DNA of 64,000 bases, from NCBI GenBank assembly GCA_023374045.1, contig CM041778.1, forward strand, positions 289,331,533 to 289,395,532, read 5' to 3'. A program made the translations under genes and the position numbers. The notes beneath the pieces were generated by a model. The model worked only from the letters and a program-made list of their open reading frames with translations, had not been told where the DNA came from and ran no database searches. Below, piece by piece: positions 11,640-23,407 of the stretch. How positions within the stretch are numbered: position 1 is the first letter of the stretch; the number at the start of each line of letters is the position of its first letter. This DNA is from Limonium bicolor (lineage: Eukaryota > Streptophyta > Magnoliopsida > Caryophyllales > Plumbaginaceae).

Positions 11640-12480
11640 TCGGTGATGAGGCACATCATAGGCGTGGTCTTGCAGCGGTGGCCCCAAATGAACTTTTTGT
11701 CACAGTTGTAGCAGAGGCCCTTCTTGCAACGCACGAGAGCTTCAGGGGGGGTGAGGTGTTTGAAGGCGGGGTGAGGGTGGTGGATGATGGGACCACCCGG
11801 GGACTCGATGCGGAGGTGGAGGATAGCGGCGTGGCTCTGTGAGAGGGGAAAGGCGTGGGAAGGCGCGGCCAGCGGAAGAGAGTTTGTCCTCGATGGACCG
11901 CGCAAGGGCGGCGGCGGCGTTGATGTTGTCGGGTTCCAAGAGTAACACTTCGCCTTTGATATCTTCCCGCAAGCCAGAGATGAAGCACCGAAGTGCGCCA
12001 TCATTGGTGAGGTGTGGGACTCTGAAGCGAAGGGCTTCGAAATCCTCCAGGTATTTGCGCACGGTAGTGGATTGGCAGAGCTTATATAGGGCGCCTTCAG
12101 CGTTGTCAAATTTGGTCAGTCCGAAGCGTTCTTCAATGCGGCAGCGGAAGTCGAGCCACGACACCAAGGGCTGAGAGTTGTGTTGAACCGTAAACCGAAC
12201 CGAGCAGGGCCCGTCATATACAGGGAAGCAATGTCCAACTATTGATCCTCAGTGGTTTGATGGTAGGTAAAAAATGCTCGACTTGAAACAGCCAGGCAAG
12301 GACATCGGTACGGGTGAATTGAGGAATTTCAAGTTTAGGAGTACGGGGGTGAGCGGTTGGTTAGGAGGACGGCCGGTGGGGTGTGCGCGGTGGTTCCAGG
12401 TGGTTGAATTGTTTGGTGAATTCTGCAAATTGGGCGGAGATGGATGCTGTAGCTGGGGGCGAACTGATTGGTGAGATTAT
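11640..12480 (-). pseudogene. Gypsy gag with CCHC zinc knuckle (remnant)
   Basis: On the minus strand 12,167-11,742 gives 'MVSWLDFRCRIEERFG', 'TTVRKYLEDFEALRFRVP', 'CFISGLREDIKGEV' and 'AAAALARSIEDKL', a Retrotrans_gag capsid core. Upstream, to about 12,450, 'DVLAWLFQVEHF' can be read in another frame. About 130 codons later 'CYNCDKKFIWGHRC' is a zinc-knuckle-like motif with slightly altered spacing. Gag forms the virus-like particle and the knuckle binds RNA. Frameshifts near 12,170 and 11,750 break it. Confidence 0.75.
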
Positions 12481-12569
12481 TGATTTATTCAGTAGCCTTA
12501 CGTTGGGCTTCCTAGATTGTTTCGAACTGGATGCCTTCGGCCCATGGAGTTCAACGTAGAAAGCATCAA

Positions 12570-12799
12570 TGTAATGAACTTAATACCGGTGAGTAGACAC
12601 AGACGAGAGAATAACGAAATGCTGAAACTGAAATTGATAATGTTTGCTTGATCCTAACAGATCTTCTATTGCTATTTAAATAGGGAACGAGTAGTGATTT
12701 TTCCTATTTTGCATAATTAATTAATTCTTAAATAACTACCCACTAAGCACGTCTGTGTACTTTTGTATAATTAAAAATATGAATATTCACACATAATCA
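12570..12799 (-). repeat. 5' LTR of the small chromovirus-like element
   Basis: TGTAATGAAC...CATAATCA, ~230 bp, with clear visual identity to 9,321-9,553 but many point differences, so the insertion is not recent. Confidence 0.85.
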
Positions 12800-12886
12800 A
12801 CAAGTTGGGGATGTGGAAGACGTGGGCATTGAGATCTGGTTGGTATGGTGGAAGTGGTGGTGTTAGTGGTCGGTACACGTTGTTAG
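12800..12886 (-). mobile_element. Scrap of a second, tandem internal region
   Basis: Directly outside the 5' LTR, 'caacaagttgggg...gagatctggttggtatgg..gaagtggtggtg...ggtcggtacac' matches the inner edge next to the other LTR (9,554-9,634). The order is therefore internal-LTR-internal fragment, as left by LTR-LTR recombination of a tandem array or two adjacent copies. It breaks off at about 12,884. Confidence 0.7.
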
Positions 12887-14435
12887 GGACAAAAGAGAGA
12901 GCTTAAATGAGTTATTGATCCCCCCCCAGTCCACTGGGTTCATCCTAATTATATTAACCCGTAATTTAGAGGTAAACAAGATTAAAATTTCAATAGAATT
13001 TTATAAATTTGACCTCAGTTCACCTTATTTAACCTTATAAAATATCCAAAACATTTGATTATCACCAATATGACTTCACCTTAGTGAATTTCACCCGACT
13101 GAACCCTGTGTTATCCCAATCCAAACACACAACTGATATCTGCTTTCTTTTTCATTCTCCCAATACCACTAACGAAACAATGCACAATCCATCTAAAATA
13201 GTCCTACGATGATTAGACTGTCGGATTATTAACATAAAAAAGAAAACCACTCCTATTTATATTAATTGATGATTTCTTATAGTTAAAAAATGTCAATGAC
13301 TACTATCATGTTAATCACTAATATTACATTCTTTACAATTAAAAGATAATCAACTCTAAGTATGAAATCAGTGCTATCATATCCCCAATCAGCTAGGATA
13401 TATGAGTTGCACAGTTACCTCTAAAAAGATGTATAACCAAGGAATGTAATCAAAACTAGACGTGAAAGCCAAATCATCATTAATAGAGAATTATAGTATG
13501 AGGTGATGTTTTTGTAGGGTAGCATATATGAACATGCTGCTTAGGATTTGTGTATAGGATGATAGAAAGACTATCATATTTAAGTTAAATATAAAGATCT
13601 ACCACTTTTATTTTGCCAAATCAGTGTCCAAACAACACAACTTTAGCCTCGGATAATTGAGAATGGAAGTGTAAGGGTTAAAGTCAATCACAAGCTTACA
13701 CCATTATCAATCCATGGTAATCTCTCACCCTTGCTTCCATTATGTCGTATCTCTAGCAAATATAGTCAACTTCAATTTTGAGTAAGACTAACCTTATTTG
13801 AGTACAAATAGAATATCGTTTTCATATAAACGTACAACAACTGATTTTTTTTTTATTTGTGCCAAAATTTTCAATACTACTACTGCACGAGTAGATTAAA
13901 CATACAAAATATCTTGAAGATCATTGACTGTACAGTTAATCTTTTACAATACCAACACCTTTTGTAAGTAATCTCCATATTGACGTCATATTTACTTGGA
14001 AATGATTAACAATCAAACAAAAGACAAAATGTGGGACACATATATTTTCTTCAAATGAAAATTTTGATCTTGATACATGATCTTTCTAGTCAAAGTTTGA
14101 GCACACAAAAAGATATCACAAACACTTTCTCAATCCTTCAAACCTTTTTAATGAGCACCCTGTGGCTGTTGTTAAGTTCTTAAGACATGCATAGTAACAA
14201 CTTCTAAAAAAGTATGAATAATCTCACAACTTGTAGTAATACTTTGACAATATTTCAAAAAAACATTTGTCATCTAGTCCAGAAACTTTAGAAGGCTTAA
14301 TCAACATTATGAGACATCTATCTTTATGTATTTGTGTACGGTCATTGAAGGGCAATTAACATCTGAAGTGTTGCATTTCTCTCCTCTCTGCAAAAATGAA
14401 GCGATTATTCATTACATGTGTAAAACCTGTGACTA
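12887..14435. other. AT-rich non-coding spacer
   Basis: No ORF, RNA gene or clear repeat structure seen. It contains a run of eight C at about 12,920. Confidence 0.5.
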
Positions 14436-14481
14436 GATTTTTTAATATATGTTTTTTTTTAAACCAACAAATACATTTATA

Positions 14482-17400
14482 TTAAGAGCAAATAGAGTGT
14501 ACATAGGATGGGAAGTCAGTAGACTTCCAGCAACTTGCTTGGAGTTGAGATTTTCTAGCAAGAAATGCTAGGTTGTGGGCAACCAAATTATGTAATCGAC
14601 TAACATGAAAGCATTGAACATTCGAAAGCGGAGCTAAAGTTGCCAGCGCCCTGTGAGCAAGTGTTTCGTGGTAGTAGTGAGGCTCGAACGAATCCGAAGG
14701 CCGAAATGTAATCAACCACACTCTTACAGTCTGACAAAACTCTAACTTGAGCGTAGGCAAACCGCTTGGCAAGGTCAAGACCTAAGTGTATAGCAGCAGC
14801 TTCCATATGTGATGGATCATGAGAAGTTATACCACCCAAAACTACTGCTCCAATGAATGAAACCATGCCGAGCTACAACCGCAGCAATGCCAAACCGACC
14901 ATACCTGTCCAGCCCTGCATCAACTGATATCTCAACCCAAGATGGGCATGAAAGTCGGGCGTCAGATAGCGAGGGCGAAAAAGTAGAGCTTGAGGCTGCA
15001 GAGCTTAGGCTAAAAAAGTTGTCTGCCTAAAACCATCCAGCTTCAAAAGAGGAAACACGATTATGCGAAAACTGACACCGGGCATACTACAGACGCCAAA
15101 GAAGTGACATAAGCAAAGAAAGGCGTACACGGGTCATGGCAATGCAAGAGTGAGTGAACCAATCAACAAAGACAGCATCTGACTTGAGTGGAGGTGACAT
15201 GCCTAGGCGGTTCCAGTAAGACCTGATTGTAGAACAGCTGAAGAAAGAATGAAAGAGGGTTTTCACAGTGGCACATAGTGCACAGTCTCCAGTTCAAGGC
15301 GGTGAAGCCGATAAGCCAACAGACCGCAACACGGTACCACTCCATGCAATAATTTCCAACCAAACAAACAGACGCGAGGAGGCAGGTCAAGCACCCAAAG
15401 TCTCTTATTGGCCAAACCCCTGGTAGATTCGGTCGTAGAGGAAGAAGACAATGTCACAGTGATAGGCACTCTTCACCGAAAACTGGCCTGATGTAGTGAG
15501 GCCCCAGAACCAAGAGTCTGGTGATAAGGCATCACCCAACAAGGGCAAGCGATAAATATGCTGAACATCCTTAGGGTGAAAAAGATTCCGAAGGAGCGGG
15601 ACATTCCAGGCTGAGGGAGTGAGCATGAAATCAGAAACTGGAGCATGGTGAAGATGCGGCAGGATTGACCACAGGTAAGGTAAGCCTCCCTCCTTAGAGT
15701 GAAGCCATCTTTCACGTACATAAGTGGTGAGCCCATTACCAATCTGTTTACGACCCCCTGTCTGAATGAGGTCCCGAACATTGAGAAGCGCCCTCCAAAT
15801 GGGACTGGAATTTGCTAAAGGATGTAAGTGCTGTAGAGGATTGTCGCCCATGTAACGTGCTGAGTAAAACCTTGATAACATAGAGTGGGGCTGTTGAAGG
15901 ATACGCCAAAGCTGTTTGGCTAAAAGCACGATTAAAACTACGCAAGTCACGAAAACCCAATCCTCCTGAGTTTAGTGGGAGACACAGTTGTTCCCACTTC
16001 GTCCAATGTAACGATTTGGTTGTTGGAGAACCACTCCACCAGAACCGGGAAATCATACCCTGAATGGACTTGAGAAGCGACTAGGGCAAGGCGATGACAG
16101 ACATAACATATGTAGGGATGGCCTGTAAGATAAACTTAATAAGATTCAAACGTGTTGCCTGAGAAGTGTGATGAGACCACCCCTGTATTCGGCGAGCAAC
16201 CCTATCCTTAATATATGCAAAGTCTGCTTTCCGATTCCGTCCCACTTGCACAGGGAAACCTAGATACATGCCAAAATCCTGAACCACACGACCGTTCAAA
16301 GTCCTTGCAACCGCCTAACGTATCTACGGTTGCAGGTGATGAGAAAACATGAGGGCAGACTTGTCTGCATTAATACATTGCCCCAATGCTTGCTTAAAAT
16401 TGTCTTGTATGTAAGACAAAGTTTGAGCATTGGTGATTGTTGCTTTACCAAATAAAATACAGTCATCCACAAAAAGTAAGCTGGTGATAGGCGTGGCGAG
16501 GCCCGGAAAAGAGAAACCCTTGTAATGGTTGACCTGAGCGGAGAGATGGATGGTAGAAGTCAAAACCTCCATACAGCAAATGAAAGCAGTGGCGATAAAG
16601 GGTCCCTCTGACGGAGGCCACGCTGAGGGAAAAAGGTGGGGCCCGGTGGCCATTAATAAGTACTAACATTGTGGCAGTCGTAAGACACTTACGTACAGCC
16701 TGGAGCCATACCGGGAAAACCCATCCTGGCCAAACTTCTAAAACAAAGACCACTCCTCCATGTCAAAAGCCTTAGACATATCAACTTTATAGGCAAAAAA
16801 AACTCGGAGCCTAGCCTTGGAAGTGCGCATGAGGTGAAGGATTTCATGAGTGATCAGAACCTGATTAGAGATCAAGCGGTCCTTCACGAAAGCTCCTTGA
16901 TTATCGGAAATGACATCTGGCAGAACATGTTGCACTCTGTTGACCAAGACCTTTGAAATGACATGGTACACAGTATTACACAAGATATGGGCCGAAACTC
17001 TGTGATTGAGGTTGCCCCCGACTTTTTTGGGATAAGAGCAAGATGAGTATGATTGAGATCCGGGGGCACAACATTGGTGATGAGAAATTCCAAAGCTATG
17101 TCAATAAAATCATCACTAATAATAGGCCAATAAGTGCAAAGAAAATCCCCATTGATACCATCAGGTCCTAGTGCCTTGGAGGGGTTTAACTGCTTATAAG
17201 CGACAACCACCACTTCACGGGTGAATGGCTGACCCATAGGGTCAAAACTGTGATGCAGAACGCGATCCTCCACAGATGCCAGAAGATGCTGGTCAGACTG
17301 AGGATTAGTTGATGCAAATAGATCTTGAAAATATGAACGGGCCACAGATTCTATACCATCCCAAGTTGTAGCAGTAAGGAGAGAGGGAGAGGAGAGACTG

Positions 17401-18569
17401 AAAATGCATTTTGACGAGATCGAGCCCTGAACTTATTGAAAAAACCGGTTATTATTTTTATCACCTGCCTGTAACCAACTTATCCTGGATCGCTGTTGAA
17501 GGCAGACTTCATCACGTTGTAAAGAGTGTCCACCATAACTGAGCAGGACTTCCATTGGGCCAAGTTTTGAGAGGTTGGGTCTTGCTGGTCAAGGTGATCA
17601 AGTTCAAGTTGGGCCTGACGAAGCGCTTTCTTTTCAACCCATATCTGTTTGATGCCCCATGTACGTAAGCGCTGACCACAGACCTTAACTTCGGAGGTGT
17701 AACCGTGCAAATTATGACTTCCAACCCACACTGATTGAACCATTGCGCGACACTGTTCATTCAAAGCCCAACAATTCTCAAAACGAAAAGGCTTCGGGCC
17801 CCGACGAGTGGATGGCTGAAGCAATAACTTAATGGGCTTATGATCTGGGCGTCCCCATCGGAGGTGATTGTTTTTGTGTATGGGATAAAGAGCTAACTTT
17901 GCATCATTAGCAACAAAACGATCTAAACGACTTTTGACATTATACGGGTGCTCCGCACGTTTTGTATATGTAAAACAAGAACCCCGATATCCCAAATCTT
18001 GCAAAGAGCAATTTGTTTAACAAGATCGGAAGGCCGACATTGCCGCTTGAGATCGAAAACCCGACCGCAGTGCTCCCGTAAAGCCAAAACTTCATTGAAA
18101 TCCCCACCCAGAACCCATGGTCCCCTCCATTGTGCATGTAAATAACGCAAAAGTCGCCAGATTTTCCATTTTTCAGTTACATTTGACCAAACGTACACCC
18201 CCGATAGCCGCCATTGGTAACCCCCAAAATGACTTACAATACATCAACATGATGAGTTGAAAAACTCGAAATAGAAACATGCAAATTTTCCTGCCAAAAC
18301 AAGGCGACACCACCGTTCCGACCTTCACTATCGCCCGCTACCCATTTATAACCCCGAATCCTAGATGCAACTGACCGCATCTCAAAAGAAGATAGCTTTG
18401 TTTCTAGAATGATTACAAAAAGAGGAGCTTCCCCAGCCACCAAACCTACTAACCAATGAACTGCCGTCGCACTCCCTAACCCACGACAGTTCGTGACTAA
18501 AACAGACATTATTCTGGGCGACCCGAGCTTTTGTGAAGGACAGCTTAATCCAGGAGCAGACAAATCCAA
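14482..18569 (-). pseudogene. LINE-1 ORF2: endonuclease-RT-zf-RVT-RNase H polyprotein, frameshifted
   Basis: Minus strand, in order. An EEP-type endonuclease (18,569-17,480) shows 'VTNCRGLGS', 'ILETKLSS', 'WVLGGDFNEV' and 'GRPDHKPIKLLL'. The RT (17,345-16,081) shows 'PSKALGPDGINGDFL', 'ALIPKKSGATSITEFRPIS', 'VKDRLISNQVLITHEILH', 'KVDMSKAFD' and the catalytic FVDD at 16,462-16,473. A zf-RVT block 'DLPPRVCLFGWKLLHGVVPC' lies near 15,390. A plant-type RNase H (14,866-14,482) shows 'AAAIHLGLDLAKRFAYAQVR' and 'VLSDCKSVVDYIS'. The enzyme nicks the target and copies its RNA there. Stops and frameshifts every few hundred bases make it non-functional. Confidence 0.88.
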
Positions 18570-18957
18570 ATCAAAGCCCTAGCTAGCGAACAAAATGCCC
18601 AATTGTAACCTGCACTACGAGCCGAAATTGAGCACCTCAGATGAAGACAGTAGCAAGACGACTTCAGTGATTGCTTAACCTGCAGCTTCGGCGATGGCAA
18701 AGGTTTGCCGATGACAGACGAGTGACGAGAGCACTTGCTATTCAGAAACCGATCCCAAAATTATAGAATAGAAATACTAAAAGATTTTATGAGGCCAATA
18801 GATGACGGACGATGAAGGACGAGCACTTGCCATTGACGGACGATGACGGTCGAGCGGCGAGAGCACTTGCTATTTGTGGAAGATTTCAATTGAAGGCGCA
18901 ATTGTAAGTCGAGCGGCGAGAGCACTTGAGGCGGCGCAATCCCAAGTCCCGCCCTAC
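18570..18957 (-). mobile_element. LINE-1 5' leader region
   Basis: Lies between the ORF2 start and the right-hand TSD. It contains the imperfect direct repeats 'gagcggcgagagcacttg' (around 18,851 and 18,911) and 'gacggacgatga' (around 18,805 and 18,836). I see no ORF1 domain. Whether it is LINE leader or captured sequence is not decidable by eye. Confidence 0.4.
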
Positions 18958-18973
18958 GATTTTTTAATGTATG

Positions 18974-19049
18974 TTAAAATGAAAATTAGTCCTAATTCTA
19001 TCAGGCACAAGTCTCAAATAAAAAACCTTAAAACCCGCCCAATACTCAT
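18974..19049. other. 76-bp spacer between the two LINE insertions
   Basis: AT-rich sequence between the right TSD of LINE-1 and the left TSD of LINE-2. Two LINEs of the same family in the same orientation landed within 80 bp of each other. Confidence 0.7.
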
Positions 19050-19084
19050 GACATATGTATGAATAGTTTTTTTTAAAGAAGGAA

Positions 19085-21960
19085 ACTATATTAAAACAAA
19101 GTGACCGTACAGAATCTGGGAAGTCAGAGGACTTCCAACAGCTCCTAGGGAGCTGAGCATTTCTAGCATGGAATGCTAGATTGTGAGCTAAAACATTGTC
19201 AAGATGACTAACATGAAACCAAGCTACATCTGAGAAGGGTTGTAGTTGAGCCAGTGCCACGTGAAGGAGCTCTTGCGTGGCAGCATCCAAACCTTTGACA
19301 TGAAAGTCCGAAATGTAATCGACAACTGCTTTACAATCTGATAAGAGGCAGAAATGCTGAAGTTGCAGATGGTGAGCAAGATCAAGACCTAAAGTGACCG
19401 CCATAGCTTCTACCTGAGGCGGTTGAAGCTGAGTGCTCTTGCCGCCCTGAACCCCTGCACCAATAGTGGAATCATGCACCCTGGAAATCGCTGCTAAACC
19501 AAAAAACCCAAACCGGTCTATCCCAGCATCAACCGAAATTTCCACCCTGTCCAGATGAGCGGACCGGTGGGCTAATAAACCGACCGAAGATGTAGAGTTA
19601 GCAGCTGCAAGACTGTGGCGGAGAAAACTGTCAGCATGGAACCAACTAGCCTCAAAAGATGTAACGTGCCGATGAGTGACCTGGCAGCGTGCAAACCAAA
19701 GCCCCCATAGCAAACAAATGAGCTGATAAAGGCGGTGATGGGGCATAGCTGAGCAAGAAAGAGAGAACCAATCCATAAACGCCTCATTCGAGGGCAAAGC
19801 GGGCGGATATGACACTTCCAAGCGGTCCCACTAAGGCCGGACAGATCGATAGCGGTAAAAAACGTGGAAGAAAGTTTCACACTCACTGCACAGGGAGCAA
19901 GGAGCCAAATCCGGACAATGTAGGCGAGAAGCCAAAAGAGCATTACAAGGAATTGCACCATGCAGAAGCTTCCACGCAAAAAGCCGTACACGTGGGGGCA
20001 AGTCAAGATGCCAAACGCGCTTTGCCACATGGCCCACTAGCGAAGGAGCGGTAGAGGAAGTAGAAGGCTGAGAAGTGCAAGATAGGGCTACATCAGCATG
20101 GTAAACACTTTTGACAGAGTATTGACCTGTGGAGGTGAGACCCCGGATCAATGAGTCCGGGGAAGATCTAATGCTGGGGAGCGGGAGCTTACAAATGTGG
20201 CGCACATCGTCAGGATGAAAATTTGCATGAAGGAGTTGCTCATTCCATGTGGAAGGAGAAAGCATGAGATTTGCAACCCAGGCATGCCTGAAAGAAGAGG
20301 TGACAGACCACAAGTAGGGCTTGCCACCCTCCTTTGAAGGTATCCAGCGATCGTGGACAAAGTCGTGAGGCCATTCCCAATTAAGCGTCTGCTGCCCATG
20401 TCAATAAGGTCACGGACCTGTAAAAGAGCCCTCCAAATAGGGCTGGAGTTGGCAGATGGCTGGAGATGCATAAGAAAGGTGCCACGCATATAATGCGCTG
20501 TGTAGAACCGGGAAAGGAGGGACTGATGGTTTGTCATGATGCGCCAGAGTTGTTTGGCGAGGAGAGCCCGTTGAAACTACGCAAATCGCGATGACCCAAG
20601 CCACCTGAGTTGAGCGGGAAACACATATGATGCCAACTTTTCTAGTGAATAGTCGACTTAGCGGTGGTGCCACCCCACCAAAACCGCGAAATCATACTCT
20701 TGATGGAGTTGAGCAGGGACATAGGCAAGGAGATAATGGACATCACATACGTTGGGATAACTTACAGGATCGTCTTAATGAGATTTAAACGCACCGCCTA
20801 CGACGTATGCTGGGGCCAACTTTGAATGCGTTTTGCAACGCAGTCCTTGATATAAGCAAAGACAGCCCGCCGACTGTGGCCCACATGTACAGGAACCCTA
20901 GATACATCCCAAAATCCTGGACCACTCTCCCCTGTAAAGCTGACGCGATCCCCTGACACAATGGTGGCGACAGATGACGTCAAAACATAAGAGCTGATTT
21001 GTCGACATTAATGCACTGTCCTGATGCCAACTTAAAATCGTCGAGAATGTTTCCCAGAGCCTGAGCATTGGCCATTGTTGCCTTGCCAAACAGGATACAG
21101 TCATCGGCAAATAGGAGACTGGTAACAGGCGTATCAAGGCCGCGCATGGTGAAACCTGCATATTGGTTGACTTGAGACGCAAACTGCAGAGCCGAGGACA
21201 GAACCTCCATACAGCAAATGAAAAGTAGAGGGGATAATGGGTCCCCCTAACGGAGCCCATGCTGAGGGCGGAAGGTGGTACCTGGGTTGCCATTAATAAG
21301 AACGGCCAGTGTTGAGGTTGTAAGACATTTACGAACTGCGCAGATCCATTAAGGGTGAAAACCCATCCGTTGCAAGACTTGCAAAATGAAAGACCACTCC
21401 ACTCTGTCAAAGGCCTTGGACATGTCAACCTTATAAGCGAAGAAACCACGTAGTTTCGACTTGGAGGCACGCAGCTGATGCAAAATTTCATGGGCCACTA
21501 GAACCTGATCAGTAATGAGACGATCCCTAACAAAGGCGCCCTGGTTGTCGGAGATGACTGAGGGCAGTGCCGACGTAACACGGTTGACTAAAACCTTGGA
21601 AATGACACGATACAAGGTGTTACATAACGAGATTGGCCGAAAATCCGTGATTGATGTGGCCCCCGACTTTTTGGGGATGAGGGCAATGTGCGTGTGATTG
21701 ATATTGGAGTCAATGGTGTCAGAGTTAAGGAAGTCAAGAGCGGAGCTGATGAAGTCTCCACTGATGATTGGCCAATAGCTACGCAAGAAGACACCATTGA
21801 TCCCATCCGGCCCCGGCGCTTTGGAAGGGTTTAATTGCTTGTAGGCCGCGATCACTTCATCACGAGTAAACGACAATCCCATAGAATCACACATCTGAGG
21901 AGGCACTCTGTCCTCAACACAAGCTAGAAGGTGCAAATTCTCCTCGGGTTAGTAGTAGCA
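19085..21960 (-). pseudogene. LINE-2 ORF2, 3' part: RT, zf-RVT, RNase H
   Basis: The RT (21,936-20,700) shows 'PSKAPGPDGINGVFL', 'ALIPKKSGATSITDFRPIS', 'VRDRLITDQVLVAHEILH', 'KVDMSKAFDRVEWSFIL' and the catalytic FADD at 21,100-21,111. The zf-RVT block (around 20,000) reads 'VWHLDLPPRVRLFAWKLLHG'. RNase H (19,821-19,085) shows 'VDAGIDRFGFFGLAAISR', 'AMAVTLGLDLAHHLQ' and 'LLSDCKAVVDYISDF'. The stop codon seen in LINE-1 (Cys-Ser-stop) is lost here by a one-base change of frame, so the frame runs through the poly(A) tail into flanking DNA. Frameshifts near 20,310, 20,540 and 20,900 break the ORF. Confidence 0.88.
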
Positions 21961-21990
21961 AAAAGATCACTGAAGTAGCTGCGGGCCACA

Positions 21991-23407
21991 ATGTAACACC
22001 CCTCTCCACAATCACGATATAATCTCTCATGTAGCAATAAATAAAACGTCTCACAGCGGAAAATAAATAACAGTTACAAAACTCACTCGGGTGTCACCGC
22101 CATTACTCGCCCATGCGAGCAACGAAGCCAAACTACATCCAACTTCCAACATAAACAATTGCTAACCTCCGTGATAACGAGAAAACTCCTATACATCATA
22201 CTAAGTCCATAAACCATAAACATCGACAAGTGAGCATCTACCCAAACCTGAAATACACAACCTTACCATATTACAATTCACCATCCTCATTGCTATACAA
22301 CATCTCCATGTGTAGTAACAAAAGCAAAACTCCAATTACCCTGTTCCCGCTCTTCGGCTTCGACAATGATCAACAACCTGTAATGGTGTAGTATCAGCGA
22401 TAGACGCTGAGTATGCCGGGCCTGGACCCTACTGGTCACTTGTTATTTTAACCATCTTGTTATTAGATTGCTTTCATGCTTTACCATTTTACAGTTATAA
22501 ACAATACTGCAATATAAATGTATACTATACATAATCATTCATCCAAATATTCACAAACATTTAACCATCCATCCAAACATCATTTAATAACACATCCGCA
22601 ATTATATATTGAACGTATCGAACAACCACAATATGATGTACAATGTACAATCGCCGTAGCGTATACCATCCTTTATTAATTTATTTTAGTTTGGCCTTCA
22701 AGGCCCCATCCATATGTACAATGTACATTCGTCGTGGCGTACAGTTTTCATATTTAATTTAATTTGGCCTTTAAGGCCCCAACCATCCAAACCATGTTTA
22801 ATTATTAATATCAGTTGGGCGTCATGTTAGGACAACCCGATAACCTCACCATGGACAGTAGTCCTCCCGTACACACAAAGGTGCTCATTTCGTCAGAGGA
22901 CCGGAGGCCCCTGACTCACTTATGTCTCGTAAGACGTCCATAAAAGGTCGTAGCCACCTGATCCATGATCCAGTTTGGGCTCGTTGGATATAACCTGGAG
23001 CGGAATCCAATTAGGAAACCCCTCAGTGATCACAAATGCGCAACCTAGTAGTTCGTAAACTACCGGGATTCCTCACCTCAACTCATAACATCTCTCTCAT
23101 AATGTTTAAGATCAGCTCTTAGTCTTATGGAGAATAATTATTAGTTAGCTGCCCAATGGGTCTCACGCATACCTAGAAGTAATCTAGGTTATATTCATGT
23201 TCGAGATCCATGCTCTAGAGACCGACAATGTCGTGACTCGTCCCTAAGTGTTTTACTTAGGTTACCATATACTTAATATTAATATCATGGTATTATATCA
23301 AGTAATCGTCATGTCAGCACAACGCATATGTATGTTTATATAAGTCGATCTATAGTCGACGTAGTGTTAGTCCCATAGGACGCTCGTGCATAAATAATTA
23401 ATGCAGT
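21991..23407 (-). repeat. Solo LTR, left part (split by the nested LARD)
   Basis: It begins TGTAACACCCC directly after CACAA (21,986-21,990). It shares the family signature: TGTAACACCCC start, a 'cagcggaaa' box shortly after and a 'cccatgcgagc'-type block. It runs to the GCAGT target duplication of the LARD at 23,403-23,407 and resumes at 37,743. There is no primer-binding site, internal region or second LTR, so it is a solo LTR left by LTR-LTR recombination. Several direct repeats 'tgtacaatgtacattcg..gtggcgta' / 'ttggcctt.aaggcccca' occur at 22,640-22,790. Confidence 0.8.

Larger units (their letters stand above)
9321..12799 (-). mobile_element. Internally deleted Ty3/gypsy chromovirus-like element
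   Basis: Reading on the minus strand from 12,799 to 9,321: LTR (12,570-12,799), gag, CCHC knuckle, protease, a break, integrase core, chromodomain-type C-terminus and LTR. RT and RNase H are missing, making the internal region only ~3.0 kb instead of the usual 4.5-5 kb. No initiator-Met primer site is recognisable next to the 5' LTR, and no clear polypurine tract next to the 3' LTR. I infer a non-autonomous deletion derivative. Frameshifts are frequent throughout. Confidence 0.8.
14452..18957 (-). mobile_element. LINE-1: L1-type non-LTR retrotransposon, 5' truncated
   Basis: The minus-strand element is bounded by a 16-bp TSD: GATTTTTTAATATATG at 14,436-14,451 and GATTTTTTAATGTATG at 18,958-18,973, one mismatch. 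A T9 run at 14,452-14,460 is its poly(A) tail on the minus strand. Reading from the right: ~370 bp leader-like sequence, endonuclease, reverse transcriptase, zf-RVT and RNase H. The gag-like ORF1 seen in LINE-2 is absent, as in most 5'-truncated LINE copies. Confidence 0.85.

Noticed and set aside
9579..12174. Long plus-strand ORFs such as 10,008-10,448 and 11,516-11,842
   Set aside because: They are antisense shadows of the minus-strand gypsy gag, protease and integrase; their translations show no family motif.
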